Shown piece after piece: positions 54,550 to 64,000 of a stretch of DNA of 64,000 bases; within the stretch, counting starts at the first letter, position 1, and each line of letters begins with the position of its first letter. This DNA is from Ruegeria lacuscaerulensis ITI-1157 (GTDB taxonomy: Bacteria; Pseudomonadota; Alphaproteobacteria; Rhodobacterales; Rhodobacteraceae), in contig GG704596.1 in the NCBI GenBank assembly GCA_000161775.1, positions 2,827,362-2,891,361 of the forward strand, in the 5' to 3' direction. Below the pieces are notes generated by a model. The model worked only from the letters and a program-made list of their open reading frames with translations. It ran no database searches and had not been told where the DNA came from. Both the position numbers and the translations under genes were made by a program.

Positions 54550-56279
54550 GCGGCGGCTTCCTTTTCGAACGGTTCCAGTTCGACGGTGAATTCGGCACCA
54601 TCCTCGGTGTTGGCGCCGCGAATCTCGCCACCGAAGCTTTGCACCAGACCGTACGAGATGGACAGACCCAACCCCATCCCCTCGGACGAGCCGACCGTCT
54701 TGGTGGTATAGAACGGCTCGAACACGCGGTCGGGGTCGGCGATGCCGGGACCGGTGTCGCGGATGCCAATCCGGATGCGCTCGGCCCGGTCAAGGGTGAT
54801 GGTCAGCTGCCGCCGGTCGCGGCCCTCCATGGCGTCGGCGGCATTGTTGATGAGATTCACGAAAACCTGAACCAGCCGCACCTCGCCGCCCCAGGCCGGA
54901 ACGGGTGTATTGGGCGGGTGCCACTCTACGGCGATGCCATCGGATTTCAGGCGGCTTTCGGTCAGCTCGACGGCGGTGTTCAACACCTGCACCAGATCGA
55001 CCTTGCCCATCGGCTCGCTTTCATTGCGCGCAAAGGCCCGCAAATTCTTGATGATACGCGCCATTCGCGCGGCCATGTCCGCGATCCGGCCCAGGTTTTC
55101 GCGCGCCTTTTCGGTATTGCCCCGGGCCAGAAAGGCAGCGCCATTGTCGGCGAACTGGCGGATCGCCATCAGCGGCTGGTTCAGTTCGTGGCTGATGCCC
55201 GCCGACATCTTGCCAAGCGCGCTGAGCTTGCCGGCCTGGACCAGATCGGATTGCGCCCGTTTCAACGCGGCTTCGGCCTCCTGCCTTTCGGCCACTTCGC
55301 GGCGCAGGGCGGCGTTCGCTGCCGTCAGCGCGCGTGTACGCTGGGCCACGCGGCTTTCCAGCACGGCATTGGCCTGCGCCAAGGTCCGGCGACGCTCGGT
55401 GGCCAGAAACAGCAAGGCCCCGAAGGCCAGGCAGATCGCCGCGACAGCCGCCGCCTGCAAGGTGGCAAGCCGGCGGGCGGGCGCGACATCCATCAGCACT
55501 TCTCCGGTCATGCCGATCACCGGCAGATCCCGTGTCAGGTGCAGAGCGCGGCGCGGCAGATACGGCCCCCACCCGATGGTCCACAATTCATGCGGCCCGA
55601 CCCGGGTGGACCGGAAGTCCCCCGCCGGCTGACCCGGGGGCCGCAGTCCCACCTCGCCCGCTGGTCGGGACCAGAACAGCAGCTCGGACCGGTTGGTGAT
55701 GAAAACCTGCCCCGACCGGTCGACGAAGAACACTGCCTCGGTGCTGCCGCGCCAGGTGCGTTCGACGTCCTCGACATCGGCAATCACCATCAACACGCCG
55801 CTGACCCGTCCGTCGGGCGCGAAGGACGGCGCGGCGTAGGAATAGATCCGGTTCCCGGTCTCGCCCAGCACGCCATGCGCGCTGCCCAGGGCGCCCTGCA
55901 TCGCGCGCCGAAATGCCGGGTGGCCAGCCACGTTGCCCCCCACCACGTCCTGCGCCGCGGCCAGCACGCGACCCGAGGTATCCGCAAAGATCACATCCAC
56001 CGCCGAGGACTTGTCGGCAACCTCCAGCAGCAGCGCCCGGGCGGCGGCCCGGTCGGCCTCGGTTTCCAGATCGCGCAGCGCCGGATGTTCGGCCATCAGA
56101 ACCGCCAGCTCCTGAAACACCTGCAACTGCGAGCTCAGACGGTCCGAGGCCAGTTCCAGATCGGCCTGCGCTTTTTCGCTCAGCTGAAACAGGGCCTGGC
56201 GATAGCCGTAGGACCACACCCCGGCCGCCAACAGCGCGACCGCCAACAGAAACCCGACCGGAACAAGAAGCCTTTGCAT
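54546..56279 (-). CDS. dctB: DctB sensor histidine kinase
   Basis: 577 residues. The N-terminal membrane helix (about 4-24), a periplasmic dCache-type sensor region and a second helix near residue 265 (LQAAAVAAICLAFGALLFLA) are followed by a coiled coil. The HisKA phosphoacceptor is in GISHELNQPLMAIRQF. The ATPase boxes are NLINNAADAM, IRDTGPGIAD and GMGLGLSISYG. It should sense C4-dicarboxylate and phosphorylate DctD. ATG at 56279 is taken; a GTG 7 codons upstream is possible and neither has a good ribosome site. Confidence 0.92.
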   Translation of the reverse strand: MQRLLVPVGFLLAVALLAAGVWSYGYRQALFQLSEKAQADLELASDRLSSQLQVFQELAVLMAEHPALRDLETEADRAAARALLLEVADKSSAVDVIFADTSGRVLAAAQDVVGGNVAGHPAFRRAMQGALGSAHGVLGETGNRIYSYAAPSFAPDGRVSGVLMVIADVEDVERTWRGSTEAVFFVDRSGQVFITNRSELLFWSRPAGEVGLRPPGQPAGDFRSTRVGPHELWTIGWGPYLPRRALHLTRDLPVIGMTGEVLMDVAPARRLATLQAAAVAAICLAFGALLFLATERRRTLAQANAVLESRVAQRTRALTAANAALRREVAERQEAEAALKRAQSDLVQAGKLSALGKMSAGISHELNQPLMAIRQFADNGAAFLARGNTEKARENLGRIADMAARMARIIKNLRAFARNESEPMGKVDLVQVLNTAVELTESRLKSDGIAVEWHPPNTPVPAWGGEVRLVQVFVNLINNAADAMEGRDRRQLTITLDRAERIRIGIRDTGPGIADPDRVFEPFYTTKTVGSSEGMGLGLSISYGLVQSFGGEIRGANTEDGAEFTVELEPFEKEAAA

Positions 56280-56308
56280 GGTAAAGGGTCTTGCATTCAC
56301 GAAGGCTC

Positions 56309-57508
56309 ATGGCAAGTCTGTCGGCCATGATCATCCTGTCGCAAGCCCCCACCGACCCGACCTTCGTGCAGAACCCCTATGCGTTCTACCACGCCGCGCG
56401 GAGACACGGTGATCTGGTGTACTGGCCCGAATATGACATGCCGGCCGCAGTGTCTCAGGCCGCCGTGCAAGCCCTGCTGCGCGACCGGCGGTTCGGGCGT
56501 GAGGTGCCCCCCGAACAGGCCACCACGGGCCCGGACCACCTTGCGCCCTGGCGCGCAGTCGAGGCGCATTCGCTGCTCGAGGCCGAGCCGCCCCGCCACA
56601 CCCGCCTGCGGTCACTGGTGCTGCGCGCCTTCACCTCAAGGGCGATCACCGCGCTGGCGTCCGATATCGAACGGCTGTGCCATGACCTGATCGACGCCTT
56701 CCCGGATGCGCCCTTCGACCTGCTGGATGCCTATTGCACCCAGGTTCCGGTAATCACGATCTGCCGCCTGCTGGGCGTGCCCGAAACCATGGCGCCGCAA
56801 CTGCTGGACTGGTCGCACGCGATGGTGGCCATGTATCAGGCCAGCCGCACGCGCCAGACCGAGGACGCCGCCGCCCGTGCATCCGGCGCGTTCACCGCGT
56901 TTCTGAACGACTACGTGGATCGGCGCCGCTCGGACCCGCGCGACGACCTGATCACCCGGCTGATCGCGGCCGAGGCGGATGGCGAGAAACTCTCGCGCGA
57001 TGAGCTGATCGCCACCTGCATCCTGCTGCTGAATGCCGGTCACGAGGCAACCGTGCATTCGCTGGGCAACGGCGTGAAAACCCTGCTGGAGACAGGAACC
57101 GGGGCCGAGGCGCTGACACCCGACCGCATCGACACCACGGTCGAGGAGATCCTGCGCTATGACCCGCCTCTGCACATGTTCACCCGGTACGCCTACGAGG
57201 ATTTTGAGGTATTCGGTCACCGCTTTTCCCGCGGCGACGAGGTGGCGCTGCTGCTGGGAGCGGCCAATCGCGACCCTTCGGTCTGGGCCGACCCCGACCG
57301 GTTCGACCCCACACGCGAGATCCAGACCAACACCAGCTTTGGCGGCGGCCTGCATTTCTGCGTCGGCGCGCCGTTGGCGCGGCTGGAAATGCGCATCGCC
57401 CTGCCCATCCTTTTCGACCGCTGCCCCGGCCTGCACCTGGCCGAACCGCCGGTTTATTCCAACAGCTACCACTTCCACGGGTTGCAACGGCTGATGGTGC
57501 GGGTCTGA
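56309..57508 (+). CDS. Cytochrome P450 (class I bacterial type)
   Basis: 399 residues. The I-helix has LLLNAGHEATVHSLGN, the K-helix EILRYDPPLHMF (ExxR), and the haem site FGGGLHFCVGAPLARLE with Cys near residue 351. No membrane anchor. Redox partners are not adjacent; a ferredoxin and reductase elsewhere (for instance fpr, 6 kb away) are needed. The substrate is unknown. ATG at 56309 is preceded by GAAGG; an ATG at 56327 is an alternative. It is divergent from dctB with a 29-bp gap. Confidence 0.9.
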   Translation: MASLSAMIILSQAPTDPTFVQNPYAFYHAARRHGDLVYWPEYDMPAAVSQAAVQALLRDRRFGREVPPEQATTGPDHLAPWRAVEAHSLLEAEPPRHTRLRSLVLRAFTSRAITALASDIERLCHDLIDAFPDAPFDLLDAYCTQVPVITICRLLGVPETMAPQLLDWSHAMVAMYQASRTRQTEDAAARASGAFTAFLNDYVDRRRSDPRDDLITRLIAAEADGEKLSRDELIATCILLLNAGHEATVHSLGNGVKTLLETGTGAEALTPDRIDTTVEEILRYDPPLHMFTRYAYEDFEVFGHRFSRGDEVALLLGAANRDPSVWADPDRFDPTREIQTNTSFGGGLHFCVGAPLARLEMRIALPILFDRCPGLHLAEPPVYSNSYHFHGLQRLMVRV

Positions 57509-57988
57509 TCAGGCCTCTGCCAGCGCGTTAAGGGGCAGCATTGTGGTCGACTTGATCTCTTCCATCGAAAGCAGGGCGGTGACGTTGTAGACCCGCACCT
57601 CGGAAATCAGCGCCTGATAGAACGCATCATAGGCGCGCGCGTTCCTGACCCGCACCTTCAGGATATAGTCGATATCGCCCGCCAGCCGGTGCGCCTCCTG
57701 CACTTCGGGACGGTCCCGCAAGGCCTTGAGGAACTTGCGCTGCCAGTCGGCCTCGTGCTCCGAGGTGCGGATCAGCACGAAGAACGTGGCCTCGAACCCC
57801 AAAGCCTCGGCATCCAGCAGAACGGTCTGCTGCCCGATGATCCCGGTGCCCTTCATCTTGCGGATTCGATTCCAGACCGGCGTCTTCGAACTGCCGACGC
57901 GCGCCGCGATTTCGTCCAGCGACTGGCTGGCATCGCGCTGCAGCTCGGCCAGAATTTTCCGATCCATGTCGTCTATTCGCACCGACAT
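57509..57988 (-). CDS. Lrp/AsnC-family transcriptional regulator
   Basis: 159 residues. N-terminal helix-turn-helix (DRKILAELQRDASQSLDEIA, then VGSSKTPVWNRIRKM) and C-terminal RAM ligand domain. It is divergent from the sulfate assimilation operon with a 144-bp spacer, so it likely controls sulfur-amino-acid or siroheme/sulfite-reductase genes. ATG at 57988 has AAAGGA. Convergent with the P450 gene at its end. Confidence 0.92.
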   Translation of the reverse strand: MSVRIDDMDRKILAELQRDASQSLDEIAARVGSSKTPVWNRIRKMKGTGIIGQQTVLLDAEALGFEATFFVLIRTSEHEADWQRKFLKALRDRPEVQEAHRLAGDIDYILKVRVRNARAYDAFYQALISEVRVYNVTALLSMEEIKSTTMLPLNALAEA

Positions 57989-58079
57989 TCCAATTTTCCT
58001 TTCGTTTCGAAACCCACGTCCCGAATGGCGAGCCTTTGGGAACATTTGTCCTTATTTGTCGCGCAATCTGGCGTCCATC

Positions 58080-58093
58080 AGGGAATATTTCCT
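58080..58093. promoter_or_regulatory. Lrp-like operator AGGGAATATTTCCT
   Basis: An AT-centred inverted repeat (GGAA-TAT-TTCC, with one imperfect outer pair) in the divergent promoter region, 40 bp before cobA. It fits the loose AT-centred motif of Lrp-type proteins. Confidence 0.4.
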
Positions 58094-58132
58094 ATATTGA
58101 GGATCAAGTCAAACTACCGGCGGACCGCCCAG

Positions 58133-58909
58133 ATGCAACAGACGCACACAGCCCCCAAGACCGGCCATGTCGATTTCGTCGGCGCCGGCCCCGGTGATCC
58201 GGACCTGCTGACGGTCAAGGCTCTGGCCGCGTTCGACCGGGCCGACGTGGTGCTGCACGACCGGTTGATCAGCGACGCCATTCTGCAGATCGCCGGTCGC
58301 TCGGCCCGGCTGATCGACGTGGGCAAGGCCGGTTTCGGCCCCTCGTGGCGGCAAGAGGACATCGACGCACTTCTGGTGCGACTGGCCCTGGAAGGGCAGC
58401 GCGTGGTGCGCCTGAAATCCGGGGACGCCACCGTCTTTGGCCGCCTGGACGAGGAAATCGAAGCGCTGGACGCGGCAGGCATTTCCTGGTCCATCATTCC
58501 CGGCATCACCGCCGCCTCGGCGGCGGCCGCCGGCATCGGGCAGAGCCTGACGCGCCGGGGCCGCAATTCGTCGGTCCGGTTCCTGACCGGGCACGACATG
58601 CAAGGCTTTGCCGACCACGACTGGGCCGCGCTGGCGCGTCCGGGGTCGGTGGCCGCGATCTACATGGGCAAGAAATCCGCCCGTTTCATCCAGGGTCGCC
58701 TGCTCATGCACGGCGCCGACCGGGCCACGCCCGTCACCCTGATCGAAAACGCCTCGCGCCCCGATCAGCGGATTTTGGAAACAACGCTGGACCGGTTGGC
58801 GTCCGACCTGTCCCAGGCCGGAATGACCGGCCCTACCCTGATGTTCTACGGCCTTGCCCCGCGCGCCGCGGTCCGGGCCGCAACCGAATTGAAGAAGGAG
58901 CACGCCTGA
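58133..58909 (+). CDS. cobA: Uroporphyrinogen-III C-methyltransferase (CobA/SUMT)
   Basis: 258 residues. N-terminal VDFVGAGPGDPDLLTVKAL, then RLKSGDATVFGRLDEE and the PGITAASAAAAGIGQSLTRR loop, all signature parts of SUMT. It makes precorrin-2 for siroheme, the cofactor of CysI in the same operon. The ferrochelatase/dehydrogenase part of CysG is absent. The next gene overlaps it (TGATG). The ATG at 58133 lacks a strong ribosome site. Confidence 0.94.
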   Translation: MQQTHTAPKTGHVDFVGAGPGDPDLLTVKALAAFDRADVVLHDRLISDAILQIAGRSARLIDVGKAGFGPSWRQEDIDALLVRLALEGQRVVRLKSGDATVFGRLDEEIEALDAAGISWSIIPGITAASAAAAGIGQSLTRRGRNSSVRFLTGHDMQGFADHDWAALARPGSVAAIYMGKKSARFIQGRLLMHGADRATPVTLIENASRPDQRILETTLDRLASDLSQAGMTGPTLMFYGLAPRAAVRAATELKKEHA

Positions 58910-59223
58910 TGGCCCGCGCTTTTACCCCCAAAGTCGTCACCGCCAACGATCTGCTGGAAGGCGACGTGATCTATCTGACCGCCGATGACCGCTGGTCGCG
59001 CGATCTGCGCGAGGCCGAGTTGATCACCGACGAAGCCCACGCGCAACTGCGTCTGCTGGACGCGCAGCGGCAGGTGGACAAGATCGTCGGTGCCTATCTG
59101 GCCGACGCCGTCGCCGGCGAAAACGGTCCCGAACCCACCCATTTCCGGGAAGACTTCCGCCGCACCGGCCCGTCCAACTATGCTCACGGCAAACAGGAAA
59201 CTTCCCCGCAGCCCCGGGCCTGA
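58909..59223 (+). CDS. DUF2849 protein of the cys operon
   Basis: 104 residues, beginning MARAFTPKVVTANDLLEGDVIYL and with EAHAQLRLLDAQRQVDKIVGAYL in the middle. DUF2849 proteins lie in this position in alphaproteobacterial sulfite reductase operons. Function is unknown, though co-occurrence with CysI suggests assembly or regulation. It shares TGATG with cobA and is 66 bp before cysI. Confidence 0.85.
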   Translation: MARAFTPKVVTANDLLEGDVIYLTADDRWSRDLREAELITDEAHAQLRLLDAQRQVDKIVGAYLADAVAGENGPEPTHFREDFRRTGPSNYAHGKQETSPQPRA

Positions 59224-59251
59224 CCTCAGGCCCCTCTCTCCCCGTAAAAAG

Positions 59252-59268
59252 GCCCCGGGCTCCGGGGC
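59252..59268 (+). other. Stem-loop in DUF2849-cysI spacer
   Basis: GCCCCGG / CCGGGGC with a 3-base loop, 22 bp before the cysI start. It may affect cysI translation or act as a processing site. Confidence 0.45.
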
Positions 59269-59289
59269 TGCAAAAAGGACAGCCAGACC

Positions 59290-60943
<1,654 letters not shown>

Positions 60944-60954
<11 letters not shown>

Positions 60955-61705
60955 CGAAATCCAGACCGAGCTGGGCAAGGAGCGCCAGGCGCTGACCGCG
61001 AAGGTCGAGGCGCTCAACGCCCGCTACCGGCATCACAGCGCCCATGACGTGATGCATGGGGCGCTGGAAAATGCCGGCAAGATCGCTCTGGTTTCCAGCT
61101 TTGGTGCCGAGTCCGTAGTGTTGCTGCACATGGCGGCGGTGATCGACAAGAACACCCCGGTACTGTTCGTGGACACCCAGATGCTGTTCACCGAGACGCT
61201 GATCTATCAGCAGGAGGTGAGCGAGCGCCTTGGGTTGAAGAACGTGCGGGTCATCCGGGCCGACGAAGAGGATATCGAGCGGGACGACCCCTATGGCGCC
61301 CTGCGCCTGCGCGACCCCGATGCCTGCTGCACCCTGCGCAAGACGATCCCCTTGCAACGGGCGCTGTCGGGCTATGACGGCTGGATTACCGGGCGCAAGC
61401 GGTTCCAGTCAGGCACCCGCGCCACGCTCGAGTTCTTCGAGGTCGAGGACGGCACCGGCCGGATCAAGGTGAACCCCCTCGCGCATTGGGCTCCCGGGGA
61501 TGTGCGCGCCTACATGGAAGAAAACCGCCTGCCCCGGCACCCGCTGGTGGCCAAGGGATACCCTTCGATCGGCTGCGCGCCCTGCACCTCGCCGGTGAAG
61601 GACGGCGAAGACCCCCGCGCCGGGCGCTGGCGCGATCTGAACAAGGAAGAATGCGGCATCCATTTCGTGAACGGCAAGATGGTGCGCAGCGGAGAGAAAA
61701 CATGA
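60944..61705 (+). CDS. cysH: Adenylyl-sulfate (APS) reductase CysH
   Basis: 253 residues. The 4Fe-4S cysteines CCTLRK and CAPC show the APS-reductase subtype rather than the PAPS reductase of enterobacteria. The N-terminal substrate-binding SSFGAESVVLLHM and VDTQMLFTETL match. It reduces APS to sulfite using thioredoxin. It overlaps cysI and shares ATGA with the DUF934 gene. Confidence 0.94.
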
Positions 61706-62109
61706 ACGTAATCGTAACCGACCAGGGCTTTGCGCCCGACGACTGGACCGACGGCTTCGTCTCGCTGGACGATGCCGCAAACGACGTGATCGCGTTGGAC
61801 GTGACGTCGGACACCGACCCCGACGAGCTGTTCGACCGGCTGGGCAATGCACGGATGGTGCGGGTGGACTTCCCCTCTTTCGCCGACGGGCGCGGGTTCA
61901 CCATCGCGCGCATCCTGCGCCTGAAAGGCTATGCCGGCCGCCTGCGCGCGAAAGGACATGTGTTGGCCGACCAATACGCGATGGCCCGGCGCAGCGGATT
62001 CGACGAGGTCGAGATCGACGCCGAGCTTGCCGCCCGCCAGCCCGAGGACCAATGGCTGGCCCGCGCCAACTGGCAGGACCACGACTATCAGGCCCGCCTG
62101 CGCGGGTGA
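61702..62109 (+). CDS. DUF934 protein
   Basis: 135 residues, with VRVDFPSFADGRGFTIARIL and a LADQYAMARRSGFDEVE segment near the end, the DUF934 pattern. These proteins follow cysH in many alphaproteobacteria, so a role in sulfate/sulfite reduction is likely but unproven. Shares ATGA with cysH; an intrinsic terminator follows. Confidence 0.88.
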   Translation: MNVIVTDQGFAPDDWTDGFVSLDDAANDVIALDVTSDTDPDELFDRLGNARMVRVDFPSFADGRGFTIARILRLKGYAGRLRAKGHVLADQYAMARRSGFDEVEIDAELAARQPEDQWLARANWQDHDYQARLRG

Positions 62110-62119
62110 CGCAACGAAC

Positions 62120-62139
62120 GGGGCAATCTGCCCCCTTTT
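62120..62139 (+). terminator. Terminator after cys operon
   Basis: GGGGCA / TGCCCC stem, 3-base loop, then CTTTT, 10 bp after the DUF934 stop. Confidence 0.72.
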
Positions 62140-62140
62140 C

Positions 62141-62154
62141 CTGACATGGATCAA
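62141..62154. promoter_or_regulatory. FNR/CRP-like box upstream of fpr
   Basis: CTGAC-ATGG-ATCAA matches the FNR-type palindrome TTGAY-N4-RTCAA in 9 of 10 positions, 45 bp before the fpr start. FnrL-type control by oxygen is possible. Confidence 0.4.
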
Positions 62155-62198
62155 AGATTAAACGGAGATGCCGGTTTAGCAGACCGGCAGGTGAAACG

Positions 62199-63032
62199 AT
62201 GACCGAGATGAAGCCCGTGACCGAAGCAACCGCCGTGAAGGCCCCCGTCTTGCCGGACGCCCAGACCGTTCTGGAAGTGAAACACTGGACCGACCGCCTG
62301 TTCTCCTTCAAGGTGACGCGCCCGCAGTCGCTGCGCTTCCGCTCGGGCGAGTTCGTGATGATCGGTCTGCTGGGCGACAACGGAAAACCCATCCTGCGCG
62401 CCTATTCCATCGCCTCGCCGTCCTGGGACGACGTGCTCGAATTGTACTCGATCAAGGTGCAGGACGGCCCGCTGATTTTGAAGATGCAGCACATCAAGCC
62501 GGGCGACCAGATCATCCTGCGGCCCAAGCCGGTGGGGACGCTGGTGCATGACGCGCTGCTGCCGGGCAAACGGATCTGGTTCTTTGCCACCGGCACCGGC
62601 TTTGCGCCCTTCGCCTCGTTGCTGCGCGAGCCGCAGACCTATGAGGATTATGACGAGGTCATCATCACCCACACCTGCCGTGAAGTGGCCGAGCTGGAAT
62701 ATGGCCGCCAATTGATCGAAAACATCCGCAAGGACGAGATGCTGGAAGAGCTGATCGGCGAAGGCTTTGCTGACAAGATCCGCTACTATCCGACCACCAC
62801 CCGCGAACAGAGCCCCAAGATGGGCCGGATCACCGACCTGCTGAAGGATGGTACCGTGTTCAAGGATCTGGGCATCGAGGGCGGCATCAAGCCCGAGACC
62901 GACCGCGCCATGGTCTGCGGCAGCCTGGCCTTCAACCACGACATCAAGGCCATTCTCGAAGATTTCGGCCTGCGCGAAGGCGCCAATTCCGAGCCAAAGG
63001 AATTCGTGGTCGAAAAAGCCTTTGTCGGCTGA
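62199..63032 (+). CDS. fpr: Ferredoxin-NADP(+) reductase
   Basis: 277 residues. The FAD motif is RAYSIASPSWDD, the NADP site FFATGTGFAPFASLLREP, and the C-terminus ends in EKAFVG, typical of the bacterial subclass of Rhodobacter FPR. It transfers electrons between NADPH and ferredoxin or flavodoxin; the neighbouring ferredoxin-type sulfite reductase is a likely user, with redox stress relief another role. ATG at 62199 follows a short leader. Confidence 0.94.
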   Translation: MTEMKPVTEATAVKAPVLPDAQTVLEVKHWTDRLFSFKVTRPQSLRFRSGEFVMIGLLGDNGKPILRAYSIASPSWDDVLELYSIKVQDGPLILKMQHIKPGDQIILRPKPVGTLVHDALLPGKRIWFFATGTGFAPFASLLREPQTYEDYDEVIITHTCREVAELEYGRQLIENIRKDEMLEELIGEGFADKIRYYPTTTREQSPKMGRITDLLKDGTVFKDLGIEGGIKPETDRAMVCGSLAFNHDIKAILEDFGLREGANSEPKEFVVEKAFVG

Positions 63033-63189
63033 GATCGGACCCGACCGGTGCCCCAGGTGCCGGCCGTTGTCCTTCGCGCGGCGGCGGCAAAGGTTTTCGC
63101 GTCTGGCCCGCGTTATCGCGCTTGAAAGACGGCCCGTCTCCGTTTAAATTCCGGCTTCGATATTCTGCAATAATCAAAGGAATGAACCC

Positions 63190-63738
63190 ATAGCTCGCAG
63201 ACCTCACAACGCGCCGCCACAACGTGACACCGGCCCGCGCGTCAATGACAAGATCCGTGCCCCCGAAATCCGCCTGATCGGCGCCGATGGTGAAAATGTC
63301 GGGGTGGTTCATCCCGCCAAAGCCATGCAACTTGCCGCCGATGCCGGCCTGGACCTGGTCGAGATTTCGCCCAACGCGAATCCGCCGGTCTGCAAGATCA
63401 TGGACTTCGGAAAGTACAAGTACGAGACGCAGAAGCGCGAAGCAGAAGCCCGCAAGAAACAGAAGATCATCGAGGTGAAAGAGGTCAAGTTCCGACCCAA
63501 CACCGACACCCATGACTACGAAGTGAAAATGCGCAACGTGGTCAAGTTTCTGGAGAAGGGCGACAAGGTCAAGGTGACCCTGCGCTTCCGCGGCCGCGAG
63601 ATGGCGCACCAGAACCTGGGGCGTGAACTGCTGCAGCGGGTGGCCGAAGACGTCAAGGAAATCGGCAAGATCGAGAACATGCCGAAGATGGAAGGCCGCC
63701 AGATGATCATGATGATCGGGCCGCTGCCGCAGAAGTAA
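63190..63738 (+). CDS. infC: Translation initiation factor IF-3, AUA start
   Basis: 182 residues if read from ATA at 63190. The conserved frame (RPHNAPPQR, then [15 protein letters not shown]) has no ATG, GTG or TTG before the GTG at 63304, which would cut the N-domain. ATA stands 8 bases after AAAGGA. infC is known to start at AUU in E. coli and to be autoregulated by IF-3 discrimination against rare starts. Domain features: [45 protein letters not shown] and [11 protein letters not shown]. The family is certain. Confidence 0.94.
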   Translation: MARRPHNAPPQRDTGPRVNDKIRAPEIRLIGADGENVGVVHPAKAMQLAADAGLDLVEISPNANPPVCKIMDFGKYKYETQKREAEARKKQKIIEVKEVKFRPNTDTHDYEVKMRNVVKFLEKGDKVKVTLRFRGREMAHQNLGRELLQRVAEDVKEIGKIENMPKMEGRQMIMMIGPLPQK

Positions 63739-63763
63739 ACCTGCGCCTGTCAATAACACCAAG

Positions 63764-63790
63764 GCTCCCTCGATCCGAGGGAGCTTTTTT
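63764..63790 (+). terminator. Intrinsic terminator after infC
   Basis: Perfect 9-bp stem GCTCCCTCG / CGAGGGAGC, 3-base loop, then six T residues. Confidence 0.94.
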
Positions 63791-63800
63791 GTTGCGCGGT

Positions 63801-64000
63801 TCAGATCACCCGCGCCATCGCCCGGCCCATCTTTTCGACCAGCTCATCCAACTGCGCGTCTTCGATGATGAACGGCGGCGCCAGCAGGATGTGATCGCCG
63901 TTCCGACCGTCGCGGGTGCCGGACATCGGATAGCAGATCAGCCCTTCGTCAAACGCTGCCTTCTTGATTTTCGCAGCCACGCCCAAGCCCGGATCGAACG
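63801..64000 (-). CDS. Class III aminotransferase, C-terminal end only
   Basis: The last 66 residues of a pyridoxal-phosphate aminotransferase, cut by the right edge. The visible part, with GLGVAAKIKKAAFDEGLICY, SGTRDGRNGDHILLAPPFII and a helical end, matches the C-terminal small domain of omega-amino acid or aspartate aminotransferase-type proteins. The specific substrate cannot be judged. Confidence 0.82.
   Translation of the reverse strand, partial: FDPGLGVAAKIKKAAFDEGLICYPMSGTRDGRNGDHILLAPPFIIEDAQLDELVEKMGRAMARVI

Overview
The window is GC-rich chromosomal DNA, almost certainly from an alphaproteobacterium of the Rhodobacterales (Roseobacter group, Ruegeria-like). The evidence is a GTA-type endolysin/holin pair inside a cytochrome c maturation operon, a fused indolepyruvate:ferredoxin oxidoreductase, the cobA-DUF2849-cysI-cysH-DUF934 sulfate assimilation order, dctPQM TRAP genes with dctBD, and an alphaproteobacterial SOS box at uvrA. 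There is no insertion sequence, prophage, CRISPR array or plasmid gene; the window reads as core chromosome with short species-variable stretches.

Layout. 1-8.7 kb (minus strand): ccmF (cut by the window edge), holin, GH108 endolysin, ccmE, argC, murI, a PlsC-type acyltransferase and a 1139-residue indolepyruvate oxidoreductase. 8.8-15.5 kb (plus): LysR regulator, a probable sRNA/leader element, an MscS-type channel, purL, bolA, grxD. 15.5-17.0 kb (minus): MliC-like protein, zapA and a coiled-coil protein. 17.3-23.8 kb: central carbon metabolism (tkt, two divergent gap paralogues) with DUF808, a 47-residue membrane protein, coaD and a CBS-domain protein. 23.9-34 kb: valine catabolism (LysR/mmsA, then acyl-CoA dehydrogenase, 3-hydroxyisobutyryl-CoA hydrolase and mmsB) separated by envelope and miscellaneous genes. 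34-46 kb: uvrA, a methyltransferase, two tRNA-Asp, a barrel protein, tRNA-Val, lon, tgt, nucleoside hydrolase, stomatin/NfeD. 46-49.9 kb: Fe-S assembly genes, a frameshifted secreted protein, a 2OG-Fe(II) oxygenase, tpiA, a glycosyltransferase. 49.9-56.3 kb (minus): dctB-dctD-dctP-dctQ-dctM. 56.3-64 kb: P450, Lrp regulator, the cys operon, fpr, infC and the end of an aminotransferase.

Genes that work together: dctBD senses C4-dicarboxylates and should control dctPQM through two tandem palindromes. The cys genes take sulfate to sulfide and make the siroheme that CysI needs. BolA/GrxD, the SufA/IscA-type protein and the MIP18 protein are all Fe-S maturation factors. Two gap genes share a GTTAGCGCTAAC-type operator but differ in coenzyme-determining residues.

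The strongest unusual signals are: a DctD whose AAA+ domain has lost GAFTGA and the Walker A lysine; an infC that appears to start at AUA; a 5' element before the MscS gene that could be an sRNA or a serine-codon attenuator; two sigma-32-like promoters with the same 14-bp spacer before lon and the stomatin gene; and a one-base frameshift in a small exported protein.
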